From: Bigelowiella natans CCMP2755
Taxonomy: Eukaryota > Cercozoa > Chlorarachniophyceae
Direction: 5' to 3'
NCBI GenBank assembly: GCA_000320545.1
Contig: ADNK01001510.1
Span: forward strand, 117,501 to 151,465
Length of the DNA: 33,965 nt
Shown here: piece after piece, positions 20,310 to 32,700 of the stretch
Position numbering within the stretch: position 1 is the stretch's first letter
Layout of the letters: each line of letters begins with the position of its first letter
Made by a program: the position numbers and the translations under genes
The notes under the pieces: model-generated
Database searches by the model: none
What the model was told of the DNA's origin: nothing
What the model saw: only the letters and a program-made list of their open reading frames with translations

Positions 20310-21726
20310 GGTGGGACAGACAGACGTGTCGCCCCAGCCACCGGTGACTTGGCTAGTTGGTTGCCAAATTGACAGAGGAAGTTTGCATGGACCTGCATTG
20401 CGAACTCTTCCCGGATGAATCCTTCACTCGACCACACGTCTGACTCGAATGGATTCATCTCAAGCAGCCTGTGAACTGCACTCTGTCTGGTTTGAGCTCA
20501 GGGAGAGCTCAGATCACACCAAAACCAAACGGAATCAAGATCGAAGTGTGACACGTGCCAGCGTGTCCACAGATTCTTCCCGGATGAAGCCTTTGCTCGA
20601 TTGAATTGCTGACATGACTCGAATGGATTCATCTTGAACAGTTCTCACTCTGAAAAACTTTCCGCATTTCCTTTCGGCCACAGGAAGTGTGTGGACTGAA
20701 AACTCTGCCGTGTCTGATTTGATTGAGCTTTGGGGAGGGCCAGAGGGCTCAGATCAAACCAAAACTGATCTGAATCAAGTTCGCAATAGTTTTTCACGTC
20801 GTCGATGACTTCGAGATTGTTGATCAGATCCAACCTCTTCCAATCTGAATGTCAGTTGGAACCTGGACACATTCTAACTGCACCATCAATCAACAGACAA
20901 TTCCCAGTGTTCTCCCAGCCCACTCAACCACGTGACGTGTGACATGCGCGTGTGCCACACCATGAATTGAGTCAATCCGTCTCTGTCATCTTCTCTCGCG
21001 AGTGTGTGGTTGGTCTTTTTTTTGTGTTCACACAGAATTGATGAAATGGTCATGTCTTCACACATTGCGCTAGGCACATGCACCACTGTGTTTGCACATG
21101 TGCACGGCAGCAACTGCATGACCCAAACTGCTCATACATGCTAGCATGCACACATTCATCATTTGCATCAAGGACAATTCAATTTCAAACTGTTATTAGT
21201 CATGGACAATGTAGTGTGACACGTACACTGTGCACATGACAACACTGTGACGGGATGTTCATCATGGGCAACGTGATGTAACACATGTGATGTGCATGCA
21301 ACGTTGCTGTGTCCATCATGTTTGTATCGTTGCCCCTTCATCTTCAACTTTAAATGCTACCTAGTTCACTAATCTATCTTGAGCTAGCATCCTCATTTTG
21401 ATGAACACCACCATGGGAGTAACCTGACACTGTTGACAGAATTAATCATCCAGAAGTGTCAAAGTAGATCAATCTACAAATTTGAAGGAAACGGCTCATG
21501 CTATGTGCTTATGTATTAGAGCATTTTGCAAGAAGTGGTGGTCCTAATGAATTTTGAGAGAGATGATTTTGAAAAACTTCCAGCAGGGTTGTTGGGCAAA
21601 AAAAACATGGAAGGATTCCACAGAAATCGACACATAGTGACACGAGGAAACCTATTAGTTATCTGTCTGTTTGTCTGTCTGTCTACTGGTTTACATGTGT
21701 TTGATCCCGCGGCAAAAACGATAAGA
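20310..21726. other. non-coding region between retrotransposon and Cys-rich gene
   Basis: No convincing coding frame. It holds an imperfect duplication (20405-20790) and, from about 20930 to 21320, CATG/TGCATG-rich DNA. The 3' end of the Cys-rich gene (stop at 21729-21727) marks its right border. Confidence 0.55.
20405..20790. repeat. diverged tandem duplication of about 170-215 bp
   Basis: Shared blocks in the same order: TCTTCCCGGATGAA (20406 and 20575), GACTCGAATGGATTCATCT (about 20442 and 20616), TTTGAGCTC/TTGAGCTTT, CTCAGATCA-ACCAAAAC, and GAATCAAG-TCG. Copy two has an extra segment of about 50 bp in the middle. An AGGGCTCAGATCAAA block also occurs near 14487, left of the retrotransposon. 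Confidence 0.75.
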
Positions 21727-22468
21727 TCAACAAAGTGATATTGGTGCTGAACCTCTAGGAGGACTGCGGGCGTAGGTTGGCAACGATTTCGGTGGAGGGG
21801 GCACTGGATATCTGAAGAATGTAGAGCGTTGATTCTGGGAAGATATCTTTGGATTGGCAAGACTTTCCACTTTCTTTAGAGTTGGAAGATCATCCGAAAT
21901 CAACACTTCCCACACCTGCGTAGAATAGCCGTAGGTAGTGGTTGTTGAACGACACATCCTCAGCTCTATTAAGTGCATATTTTGAGTGTGCTGCATCATT
22001 CATACGTGCATGTAGGCTTGGAACAAGGTTGAAAAACGCCATGAGAAGACAAATTTAGACATTATTCACAACTACCTTCAGTGATACTTCTATCTTTGCA
22101 TTCTTCTTTTTCTGTCCAAGGTATCTGGCTAAGGGTCTACAGAACTCACCTTGATTTATGCATACATATATGTATCCATCTATTTGTCACGGAATAATCG
22201 CAGGATAATTACTGAGAAGGAGGAGGAGGAGGAGAATGAAAAGTGTTACCTTCTTCTGTATATAAGAGGACAATGCAGCGATGCAAGGGTGATGGTCTCC
22301 AAGGAATTTGGACATCTTTGAACTCGATTCTACCCATGAATCCTCGAAATACCTCATCTATTTCGTTGTTGTTGTTGTTGATGATGATGATGTTGTTGTT
22401 GTTGTGCGTGTTGATATGGCTTGATAATACGATTATCTAGGATTGTCACCAAGTGTGTGTGTGTGTAT

Positions 22469-22511
<43 letters not shown>

Positions 22512-22845
22512 CCCGTGTGTATTTGTGGACGACAGAAAGAAATGATAGATGAGTCTATGATAGAGAGAATGAGGTCCTTACCAAAGATTGCTTTTAATAT
22601 ATGCGCTGGGGATTCTCTAACCTGCATCATAATCGTTTTTGTCATCACCATCATCACCATCATCACCATCATTATCATCATCACCATCATTATCATCATT
22701 ATCATAACAGTTTCCAAAATATTTTACGAATAAGAGAAACATGGTACGCTCGATTACATGGCCCTCCAGATATTCCCGATTTTGACTTCCTCGCGGACAT
22801 TTGTCTGTACATGTTCGCATCTTCTCATTCGTATTGTTACAACTT

Positions 22846-22885
<40 letters not shown>

Positions 22886-24164
22886 CGTCCGAGCACAAAC
22901 AAACATGATACAATTTATGATATGCGCCATATTCTCGCCAACTCATTTTAATACTTCATGCCGAAACTAATTTGTCGGATACTTTGGAACTCCGCATATA
23001 GAGCGACCCAGTTTTCGTCTGCATTATTGTTAATGTTATTAATTGTTGTTGTTGATGATGACGCAAGTTACACGAGGCGACACTCGATGACAAAGGGATG
23101 AATGTATCAACATACACGTTAACTCGGCAGTGGTGATGGTAGTTATAGTAATTATAAATGACTTACAAGGAAAATGTTTGCATTCTTCCTTCTCGATCCG
23201 ACATAAAAAACACAGTAACATTGTGATGGTTTTTGTCAGATCGTTGATGACCCGGCACTCGCATTCAGAATTTTCTTTTCAAGACACCCCTTCTAATTCA
23301 TGACAAATGCTGCCACTCACTGATACAACTACAACTACCACCGTGATCGTTGAGATATGGTCCTGAGTGACATGGGAAGGGACGGCACTCATCCCATCCT
23401 GACATATATCATGCAGGTCAGCAGTAGCAGAAACATGTGGCGTCATGGGTTACTTGATATTATTGTTTGGGTTGACTCTGCTGTTGCGTACAGCACCACC
23501 TTCTTATCTTCCTGGGACTGCTTCTCCACGCAAGATTGACAAAACCTTGCATCGGGGCACAAGTCGCATATATACCCCATCCATCGGAAGGAAGGATTAT
23601 TCGGGTAGTGAATCCATCGCTCACACTCATTACATCCTGCACCATTATTTAGGTGTAGTATTATCATAAAAATGGGGGTAGCAGATGGCATCGTCGTAGG
23701 GTAAAAAATATTATTACTAAAAGGGACACTGAAGTCTTCTTTCAGCTTCAGAATATGAGGATGTATTTTGATTTTCCTTCCAGGTTTTCCATCTGAATTT
23801 TCGTTTATTTCTATCGTGCAAAAGTATGTACACAGCAGTTTCCCTCAAAGAAGTGATTATTTTGAAGAATAAGCATCATAAAGATAGTACCGAAGATATT
23901 ACGGTGAGTCCTCCCATTTGCTGCAGCAGCATCAGGACTTGTTAGACCAAAGCGAGTAGGAGCAGTTCTGTTGCCTATACTTTGATTCTCGTTTCCCTTT
24001 GCCACTCGCTTCTTGTAAATGATCTTTTCCTTACCAATCCGACGCTAAGAAAGGACGGAGGGTGAATTTCCTCGTACTCTTTGCAGCCATGATAGCTTTA
24101 CCTTTCTGTCTTCAGAGCAGAGGCGGTTATTCAAGCGTTCTTCCAGGTCAGAATCGTCAAAACG
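21727..24164 (-). CDS. Cys-rich multi-exon protein of unknown family, 5' end uncertain
   Basis: I do not recognise the family. Phase-consistent minus-strand exons give: RFDDSDLEERLNNRLCSED; a basic stretch (RRIGKEKIIYKKRVAKG); a 118-codon exon with a hydrophobic run (FSVPFSNNIFYPTT...IFMIILHLNN), then GCNECERWIHYP...CDLCPDARFCQSC, where the paired Cys suggest zinc binding; WDECRPFPCH; ECECRVIND...CFLCRIEKEECKHFPC; then after a gap RTCTDKCPRGS, VRESPAHILKAIFG, EVFRGFMGRIEFKDVQIPW, GYIYVCINQ, ARYLGQKKK and a Pro/Ser-rich tail ending at TGA 21729-21727. Pairs C-x2-C recur at least six times, so a nuclear or ubiquitin-ligase-like zinc protein is possible but not shown. The join between exons ending 23167 and starting near 22823 is out of phase by one base, so an exon is missing or a boundary is wrong. 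A short start exon at 24371-24354 (MTAAPP) would fit in phase but is weak. Confidence 0.65.
22477..22509. repeat. (GA)n microsatellite
   Basis: About 16 GA units in the intron between Cys-rich exons 22621-22582 and 22357-22250. Confidence 0.95.
22849..22884. repeat. (GT)n microsatellite
   Basis: About 18 GT units just upstream, on the minus strand, of the RTCTDKC exon of the Cys-rich gene. Confidence 0.95.
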
Positions 24165-25032
24165 CTACAACAGATAACTTCAGAGGGGTAAAATGCGGGC
24201 ACTGGAAAGCCATTGGTGAACCAATGGGCCTGCCGTAATGAATGATGCTACAAACCGACGAAACGAAGGATTGACAGTCAAAGGCTCGGGTTGAATTATT
24301 CAGACCGCGACGATCGTTCCCGTCGAATGTTCGAATGTTGTCGAGAGACTCACGGGAGGTGCAGCTGTCATTGCACCCCTGGAAGGATTCACCATTGGAA
24401 TTTTAGAAGCCACGCTTTCATTTTAATAGATATAAGAAAGATAAAAAATTGACAACCCTGACGTAATTGCAGCCATCGTAGTCATTGTTATCTGTTGCCA
24501 GTTTTCTTCCACTCTCGAATTGCGATCTTTCTCCCAGTGGTCTCAGTCCTCCTCGCCCTCTCCCTCCCCTCCCCCCCCGCATGTCTTGGCATCCTGATAC
24601 ATCTTCATCTTCCTTTGCATCCGATAGAACCGCTACAACCTTTCCTCCTCTTACTCTTCCTCTTCCTCTTCCCCTCACCAGACTCAATCCCCTTCCTCTG
24701 CTACCCATTCGAATTAGGTTGTCGTCTCAAACTGCGACAAGGGGACTTTTGTTCTACGACAAAGCAATCATAAATATAAGTGGGCCTTGGGAACCACGAA
24801 AATGAAATACGAAGTACCAACACGGAAGTGCTCGAAAAAAAAAGAGTACATGTAGATCTAGATCTAGATCTAGGTACGAATCCATTGGAATCGGCATTAT
24901 TGTTGCGATCTCATTGAACGACAATAACCACAATGAGCGACATTCCGTAAATCCATTGGAATCTCGTTGACCGACAACAACAATGTGTGATGTTCAGTGA
25001 ATCCATTGGAATCTCATTGAACGACAACTAGA
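24165..25032. other. region between divergent Cys-rich gene and MUS81
   Basis: Likely holds the promoters of both. It contains a purine/pyrimidine-biased stretch (24540-24700) whose minus strand would read as Arg/Gly-rich, a GATCTA repeat (24855-24874), and three spaced copies of a TCCATTGGAATC block at 24881, 24952 and 25002, each followed by related CATTGAACGACAA sequence. I see no gene I can support. Confidence 0.5.
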
Positions 25033-25048
25033 ATGAACGACATTCCTC
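24855..25048. repeat. GATCTA repeat and spaced TCCATTGGAATC blocks
   Basis: About three GATCTA units, then three imperfect copies of a 50-70 bp unit containing TCCATTGGAATC, CATTGAACGACAA and GAGCGACATTCC words. The third runs into the MUS81 start codon (ATG 25033). Confidence 0.75.
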
Positions 25049-26191
25049 CAAAATCGGGAGAGGAGAGCAAGAAGAGGAACAGGGAACGCGGGAAGGCTTT
25101 CGCTGTCCTTGGTGCAACCATGGCCCCACGAAACCAATACCTCATTGAGCAACTGGAGAAGAAAATGGAGAGCATGAGTGAAAAAATGAGGATGAGTGTT
25201 CACAAGGTTAGATTCAACACGCCGCCATGAATTGATGAGATTTTTCATGTGAACCAACCGTCGTCTAGATTCAACACGCCGCCATGAATTGATGAGATTT
25301 TTCATGTGAACCAACCGTCGTCTAGATTCAACACGCCGCCATGAATTGATGAGATTTTTCATGTGAACCAACCGTCGTCTAGATTCAACACGCCGCCATG
25401 AATTGATGAGATTTTTCATGTGAACCGTCGTCGTCCCAATCCAGGCTCTCAGGGGAATGCGTAAATACCCATTGGACATCATCAGTGGTAGACAAGCAAA
25501 AGAAATAAAAGGAGGTAATAAGTTGATGAACCACAAGCATTCTTCATTAAATTAAATTACTTCACTTTAGTTGGAAACTTCCTTGCGAGGATAATCGACA
25601 GTATTCTTTCCAAACGCCCCTCCACCGGTTAGTTATTTAGAACTGAGATATTTGCTACTGTTATCAACTACTCTTCATTAATTTATCAGCGAGAGAACGT
25701 GTGGATTTAGTTTCATCTCATCGTACAAGGGAGAGTTCATCAGGAACATCTCATCGTCAGAGCATGCGCCGAAGTAAACAGGTAGTCCTCAAGGTAATAG
25801 AAAATACATGCAATGGGGACTGATTTCACTTCTCCAAATTCTTAGGCTGAAGACTATATTAACGTTACTACTACTCGCTGCGATAACCGGGTCACCACCA
25901 GTCAGGTGGCTGCTGTGGGTGATGCCCAAAATAATCTTCCCGCAGTCAGATTGGTTCGATCAAATAGTAGCAGCAACTACCATGTATTGTCGGTAGGGGG
26001 GATTAGACAATTTTGTGATCATTGGGTTAGTGAGTGTACACTAAGGTAATTTATTGGTATCTTACGAGAATTTAATTACTCCTGCTCTTAGTTTGCCGCC
26101 TCTGCTGATATCTCAAAGCTCACAAAGGCAGAATTGAAGAAAAATCTACAAAACCTTAGAACTATCGAAAGATTGACAGGAAATAAGGTGC

Positions 26192-26234
<43 letters not shown>

Positions 26235-26796
26235 CTATCGAAAGATTGACAGGAAATAAGGTGCCATCCATATATATATATTTGTTGTGCAGCTGATACT
26301 ACTACTTTACATCTATTATTTACCTAGGGATTGTCTTGGTTCATCATGAATTACTGTCTCCTTCCTCTAATTCACAAATCATTAGGAACGTTTAATGGAA
26401 ACGTTTAAGATCGCTTTAACGAAACCTGAGAATAGTAATTACTTTCTCTTGCCCAAAGAAAGCAAACCTCCAAAAGCATACTTACCAAGATATCGAAGGT
26501 GCTACTAATTGGAATGTGAAATCATCACTTGAAGCAGCTTCTAGTTATCATCATGATGTAACGATGATATCAATTGTTATCTTCTAGTGGTGGATATGCA
26601 ATCTTAGTTGCTATGGCAGAGGCAAGTCAAGAACCGGAATACCAAGGATTTATGACAAAGAAAGAAGTTAGTTTAATAGATTTCCACTTTCTTGTTTGTT
26701 GATTTTTTCAGCAAGTTTTCCAGTAGTAGGGTTTAAATGTTTGGACATTGTTATTATTATTATTGTTATTATCAGATATGTGAACGATGCTTGGAC

Positions 26797-26828
<32 letters not shown>

Positions 26829-26839
26829 CAGATTTGTAC

Positions 26840-26871
<32 letters not shown>

Positions 26872-27253
26872 CAGATTTGTGAACGAGGGAAGCGTCATGC
26901 TGATGAGCCGTTTGAGTCTTCGTACCAACATTACTATTCCTCTTGGAGTAGCATGGCTACGCTAGTCAAGCATGAGCTCATTAACAGAAACAACACAAGA
27001 CCTGTAAAGTAACTTGTTTCACCAATTTGTTTTACCATTTCAAATTATCAGATTCCCCTGCATATACACGAAGAGACACGCACACACACAATATATTTTA
27101 TTCTACATTTAATTTCATTTTTCCAGCCTGGAAAATTACTGATTTGATTATTTAAAAATCACTTAGACAACATATAGATGCATGCATACACATAGATGTG
27201 TGGTATTATCAGGGCTTTTCATGCTGTGATATTATGGTTTTCTTTCATAGATC

Positions 27254-27288
<35 letters not shown>

Positions 27289-29077
27289 TCACATATCTAT
27301 TCCACAGATTTCATCTCACATCCAAGGGGCATCAGATTGCCCAAGTGCTTCTTGTAAAACAAGGATCCTCCTCCTCCTCCTCTTTGGCAAACTCCAAAGA
27401 GATGTCCTCAACTCTTTCTTCTTCTTCTATATACAAGAGCAGCAGGGCAAGGGGAGAAGGTGAATTCTACTAAGTTATTAATGGTAAATACTAGGAGGTC
27501 AATCCTAATGTGTCTAAGTTATTAATGGTAAATAGTAGATGGCCATGTTATCTCCGGTAGCCATTACTCTTTTACTGTTTATGAGGAGGAGAATGGTGCT
27601 GATAATGATGATTATAATTGTGAAGACATTGTAACATTTATTGTGATGCAATGGTGTGAAGGCCAATACATTAATTATCAACTACGAATTAATACATTAG
27701 GGAGTAGTTGTCGTACAACTACTAGTACTACTAGTAGTAGTAGCAGGTCCATGACTACAACTGGAAGGAGGTAGGTTGTTGTCCAACGAGTGAATAATAA
27801 TGCCACGACTTTACATACTAGTACTAGCACTGCTCCTTAATGATTAATTTACAAGTGATGATGGATGGAAAAGTACTAGAAGAAACCACGTTGTAATTTT
27901 ACAAATGGAGGAGGAAGAGGAGGAGGAGGTGCTGGGGGTGAAAGCTTTGTAGTAGTAGTAGCAGTAACAGGCAGCAGCAGCAGTACTGAGTAAGTTCTTC
28001 CTCCTCCTCCTCAACTACTATTACTACTACTACCACCACCACTACTACATAAGGAAACGAGATGGAGATGAGTTAATAGGTCTAGATGAGCTTCTTCAGC
28101 CCACCAATCCTTTGCTTCCGGAGACATTTGTGCTGGACAACAACAACAACAACAACAACTACAAGAAACGAAGACGACAAGAAGTTGTAATAATAGGTGA
28201 TGATAATGGTAGCGGTGGTGGTGGAGTAGGAGTCCACTCCGGAGCCACCACCACCAACAACAACAACAACAACAACAACAACAAGTCGAGCATGATGGAT
28301 AGTACCAACGAAGCTGGTAGGTCTAGTACTACCACTATTACTCAAAGAAAGAAAAGGCAAAGGAACAACCTAGCGATACACCGGTCTAAATCATGCCCAA
28401 CAACAATGCTCAGTCATAGTAATAATGCTGCTGCACAACAACAGGGGGGAAAGCAAATAAAGGTCGCTATCAGTTTAACTTACATACTTCCAAAGAAATG
28501 GAGGAAACAACAATAATAGCAGTAGTGTGTTGTTCTTGTACGCACTGCAGCGATCATGTTTAAAATAATAATACGCAAATAATTGTTCTCCCCAAAAATA
28601 ATAATAATAATCATCATCATCATCATCATTATCATTATTCTAGGTGACGTTGCGAGGCCAAACCATTCGTATTCCTCCCTTAATTGGGGGGTACGAACTG
28701 TTACTTATCATTGACAACAGGGAGAAAAAGGTGATGGTAGTGAGTAGAGTCTGGATTTTACTGCCTCTACCATTAATTTTTTCGTGTGATAATTGATGGT
28801 GGTGGTAGTAGAAGTAGTAGAAATAGGGGGTTATCATTGATGGTGGTGGTAGTAGTAGTAGTAGAAATAGGGGGTTATCATTGATGGTGGTGGTAGTAGT
28901 AGTAGAAATAGGGGGTTATCATGTTTGTGCATCTATATGTCAGAACAAATACTTTCATTTCAAAATTAATTAGCCTCCTCCTTTAATTCTTTTGCTGGAT
29001 TTTTCCTGCACACAATTCCTCCTCTCTCTTCTACATGGTCCCTCTCCTTCTTCTTTTTCTTCTGTTACTACCACTAC

Positions 29078-29109
<32 letters not shown>

Positions 29110-29157
29110 CCTATCATCATCATCATCAGAGTCGAATAAAGCCGACTGAGTTCTCTG

Positions 29158-29196
<39 letters not shown>

Positions 29197-29371
29197 TCAG
29201 AGTCGAATAAAGCCGACTGAGTTCTCGGATAAACTCAAAAGGCTGGGCATAGCAGTCATAATGAAAGCTTTACCCCTTGGAGATGCGTTATGGGTGCGGC
29301 GTCTTTGCCAAACAATACTTGAGAACCGAAGAGCAGATTTGTGATAATTGTGAATACTTCCTACCATAATC

Positions 29372-29404
<33 letters not shown>

Positions 29405-29695
29405 GTAATAATGAGGATAATCGTTTGGATTGTACGTGCTTGATGCAGGTCGCACGGCCACCCAACAGTGATGATGAAAGCAAATGGATCATACTTGGTT
29501 TTATCATGGAAAGAAAGGCCTTGAATGATCTAGTTGATTCGATAAAGGTGGTGAATCATTGCTGTGAGATCTATATTGATTGATGTCGTCAGCATATAAT
29601 AAAGTAGTGGTTGTAGTAGTAGTAGTAGTAGTGGTAGTAGTAGTAGTAGTAGTAGTATACTGATTGATGTCGTCAGCACATGATAACATATGTAA

Positions 29696-29727
<32 letters not shown>

Positions 29728-29738
29728 AATATTGAGTA

Positions 29739-29772
<34 letters not shown>

Positions 29773-32700
29773 ATAGGACGGTAGATTGGTTGAACAACGC
29801 ACACGTTTGGCAGCAAGTGGGCTCAGAAATGTGACGTACATTATAGAGGTTGATTGGTGGAGACAGAAGAAGAAGAAGAAGAAGAAGAAGAAGAAGAAGA
29901 AGAACACCATATTTGGACAACATTTCATTATCGATATCCATCGCATGTGCTGCTGCTGCTTTAAATGCTTGAAATGCTTCTGTGGATCGATGTATTATGT
30001 TTGAGGACGCTGACCAAAATATATAAAAACCAGAATAAATAAAAGGAAATTTAATATTGAAACTTAGCGTTGTACTTCTTGCTACTCCTACCAAACCCAT
30101 GGATTCCATCATCGTCATTCTCCTCTCAAACATCATTCATTCATAAAATTAGGGGAAAGCAGCTACTACTACTACTACATGCCAAGACGATGGGAGCAGC
30201 ACATTAGGAGGAGGAGAAGGAGGTTGTGGTCATGCACTGGAGAGATTAGGGTGAATATTCATAAATATGTTTGTCGTATCATTATTACGAGCATGAGTCA
30301 TCTTTCATGATCAAGTAGTAGCTGATAAGTAACCATTGTTATGAAAATAATAATCTATATATGCTACTACTGCCACTTCTCCTTCTGGGGTGCGTTGGCA
30401 CAGTTATGAATACCGACTACTACTACCACTACCACATACTATATACTACATACTACATATTGCTACTACTACCACTACCACATACTATATACTACATACT
30501 ACATATTACTACTACCACCACTACTACTTACTATATACTACATACTACATATTACTACTACCACCACTACTACTTACTATATACTACATACTACATATTA
30601 CTACTACTACCACTACTACTTACTATATACTACATACTACATATTGCTACTACTACCACTACCACATACTATATACTACATACTACATATTACTACTACC
30701 ACCACTACTACTTACTATATACTACATACTACATATTGCTACTACTACCACTACCACATACCATATACTACATACTACATATTGCTACTACCACATACTA
30801 TATACTACATACTACATATTACTACTACCACCACTACCACATACTATATACTACATACTACATATTGCTACTACTACCACTACCACATACTATATACTAC
30901 ATACTACATATTACTACTACCACCACTACTACATACTATATACTACATACTACATATTACTACTACTACCACTACTACATACTATATACTACATACTACA
31001 TATTGCACCATCTGCACTATGTGACAAGAACATTTATACTCATTATATATATATATATATATATATATATCTTCAGACTGCAAGAAAGTACCCTTGCAAC
31101 AACTCTTACTAAATTAGACTCAGCTTTTGGGTATGTAACGAATATGCATAACGACGTGATAATTAATAGAATTAATAGCAGGATCAGAGAATTAAATCAA
31201 AAGAGATGATCATGTGTGCATGTTTTATTAGTGCTGTGGTCAATTAGCGATTACTACAATTTTGTTGTTGTCGTGTAAATCTATACATGTTACCAATATC
31301 ACAATGTTCTAGCACAAGTACAAGAAAATCAAACAACTGCTGATTTGTGCACACTATAATTGCTACGATATACTTTCCTTTAATGTCGTCGTTGGAGGAA
31401 GATACATCATTAAAAATAGTATTATTAGAGATGATCTATTTGTGCATACTAAGTACAGGATCGAGTAACAAATGCTGACGGTGATGATATAATGTGTATG
31501 TATCAAGATGTAAGTAAACAAATACACTGACTACTAACTACATATACTACTACTAGCTTTCACATTCATCAGACTGGTGATATTCAAGATACCTTATGGG
31601 TCTTAGGTGTTACTAGTAGTAGTAGTTGTAGTGGTAGTAAGTAGTTAGAGCTTATTAGTAACAATTGGTAGGTTAGGTAGGTAGGTAGGTAGGTAGGTTG
31701 CTATCTGCCAAGACTTCTTGTTCCACTGTCTCAGTTAAGAATGGCACTCTAATACATAATTTGTTTGTTGTATAGTGTTAACTATACTACGTGTATGATG
31801 CTTGATTCCCCATCCATCACCACACTCTTTGGTAGGATGCATGACTCGAGCAATCGCTGAGAGGCTGAACAGTGCCTTAAAATCTGATGATACTACTCAA
31901 AGGATAGATGATACGGTTGTTACTGTGTCCGTGGTGATGCTGCTGCTGCTGCTGGGAGGAGTGGTGGTGGGGTTTCTTCGTATTGATAGATTATTATGAG
32001 TCTTTTCAGGAGAAGATTCTTCTTTATGCGTAAGTGCAAGCAAATGATAATGTAAAAAAAAAATGGTAGGAACGTGCAGCGGAATATCGTTTACGACAAA
32101 TTCTTTTAGGAGAATTGGGGGCTGTTGTGGTAATTAGTATCCAAAATAACTACAAAAGCAAAACAGATAGAATGATGCTGCTGCCATTTGACGTAATTTA
32201 TAATCATGATGACAACAATAAAATGGAGACGGAGGAGGTTTCAAATTAAACTGAGTAAGAATAAAAAAGAGAAACTGAATTGTCTCAATTTTGGTCGTCA
32301 ATCGAACAAACATACATGTTCATGATTGCAATGGTAGAATAATTGGTATTCAATATTTCTTGTTATCGCTGAGGTATTGATTTGTGCTAGCATGCTTTTT
32401 CAATTTGAAATCAATTTAGTTGTGCAAGATCTGCCTATAATAATTCATTGTGGTTTACTATGTCTAACTTTTGCGAAAGTTTTGCGAGAGAAGCAAACTT
32501 GCGGAATGAGAGTTAGCATAAGAGTTCGTCATCAACCCAAATTGGTGCAACAATCAGAGAAATAACGGTAAGGAAGGCGATGCACGCGGCATTTGTTACA
32601 CAAAATGGAAGGTTAGTTTCATTTATCCCATTCGTGTCTTTCCTGCCCGCCAATCGTACAATCGGAGATATGTTTTTAGCTCATTGATTCCTTTTTTATA

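Larger units (their letters stand above)
21727..24164 (-). other. exon map of the Cys-rich gene
   Basis: Exons in transcription order: 24164-24102, 24044-23903, 23810-23454, 23398-23342, 23274-23167, (possibly one near 23021-22985), about 22823-22758, 22621-22582, 22357-22250, 22179-22150, 22128-22076, 21990-21727. Donors are mostly good (GTAAAG, GTAATA, GTAAGT, GTAAGG, GTGAGT). Phase agrees from 24164 to 23167 and again from 22823 to the stop. Introns carry GT (22849-22884), GA (22477-22509), CAT/ATC (about 22640-22705) and GTT/ATG repeats (22364-22405). Confidence 0.6.

Noticed and set aside
24418-24708. Arg/Gly-rich minus-strand frame resembling an RGG protein
   Set aside because: It comes from GGAAGAGG-type purine repeats. 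It has no donor that joins it in phase to the Cys-rich gene, though a 5' exon there cannot be ruled out.
24994-25536. 180-codon minus-strand frame with a 19-residue repeat
   Set aside because: The period of 57 keeps the frame open by chance. It lies opposite MUS81 exons 1-2 and intron 1.
29504-30136. 210-codon minus-strand frame rich in Leu, Thr and Tyr-Ile
   Set aside because: Reads through trinucleotide and AT tracts opposite MUS81 exons.
30361-31209. 282-codon open frame of Tyr/Thr/Leu repeats
   Set aside because: It is the 46-bp minisatellite read through. All three frames are open and composition is low-complexity. Only its end (31077-31130) is a supported exon.
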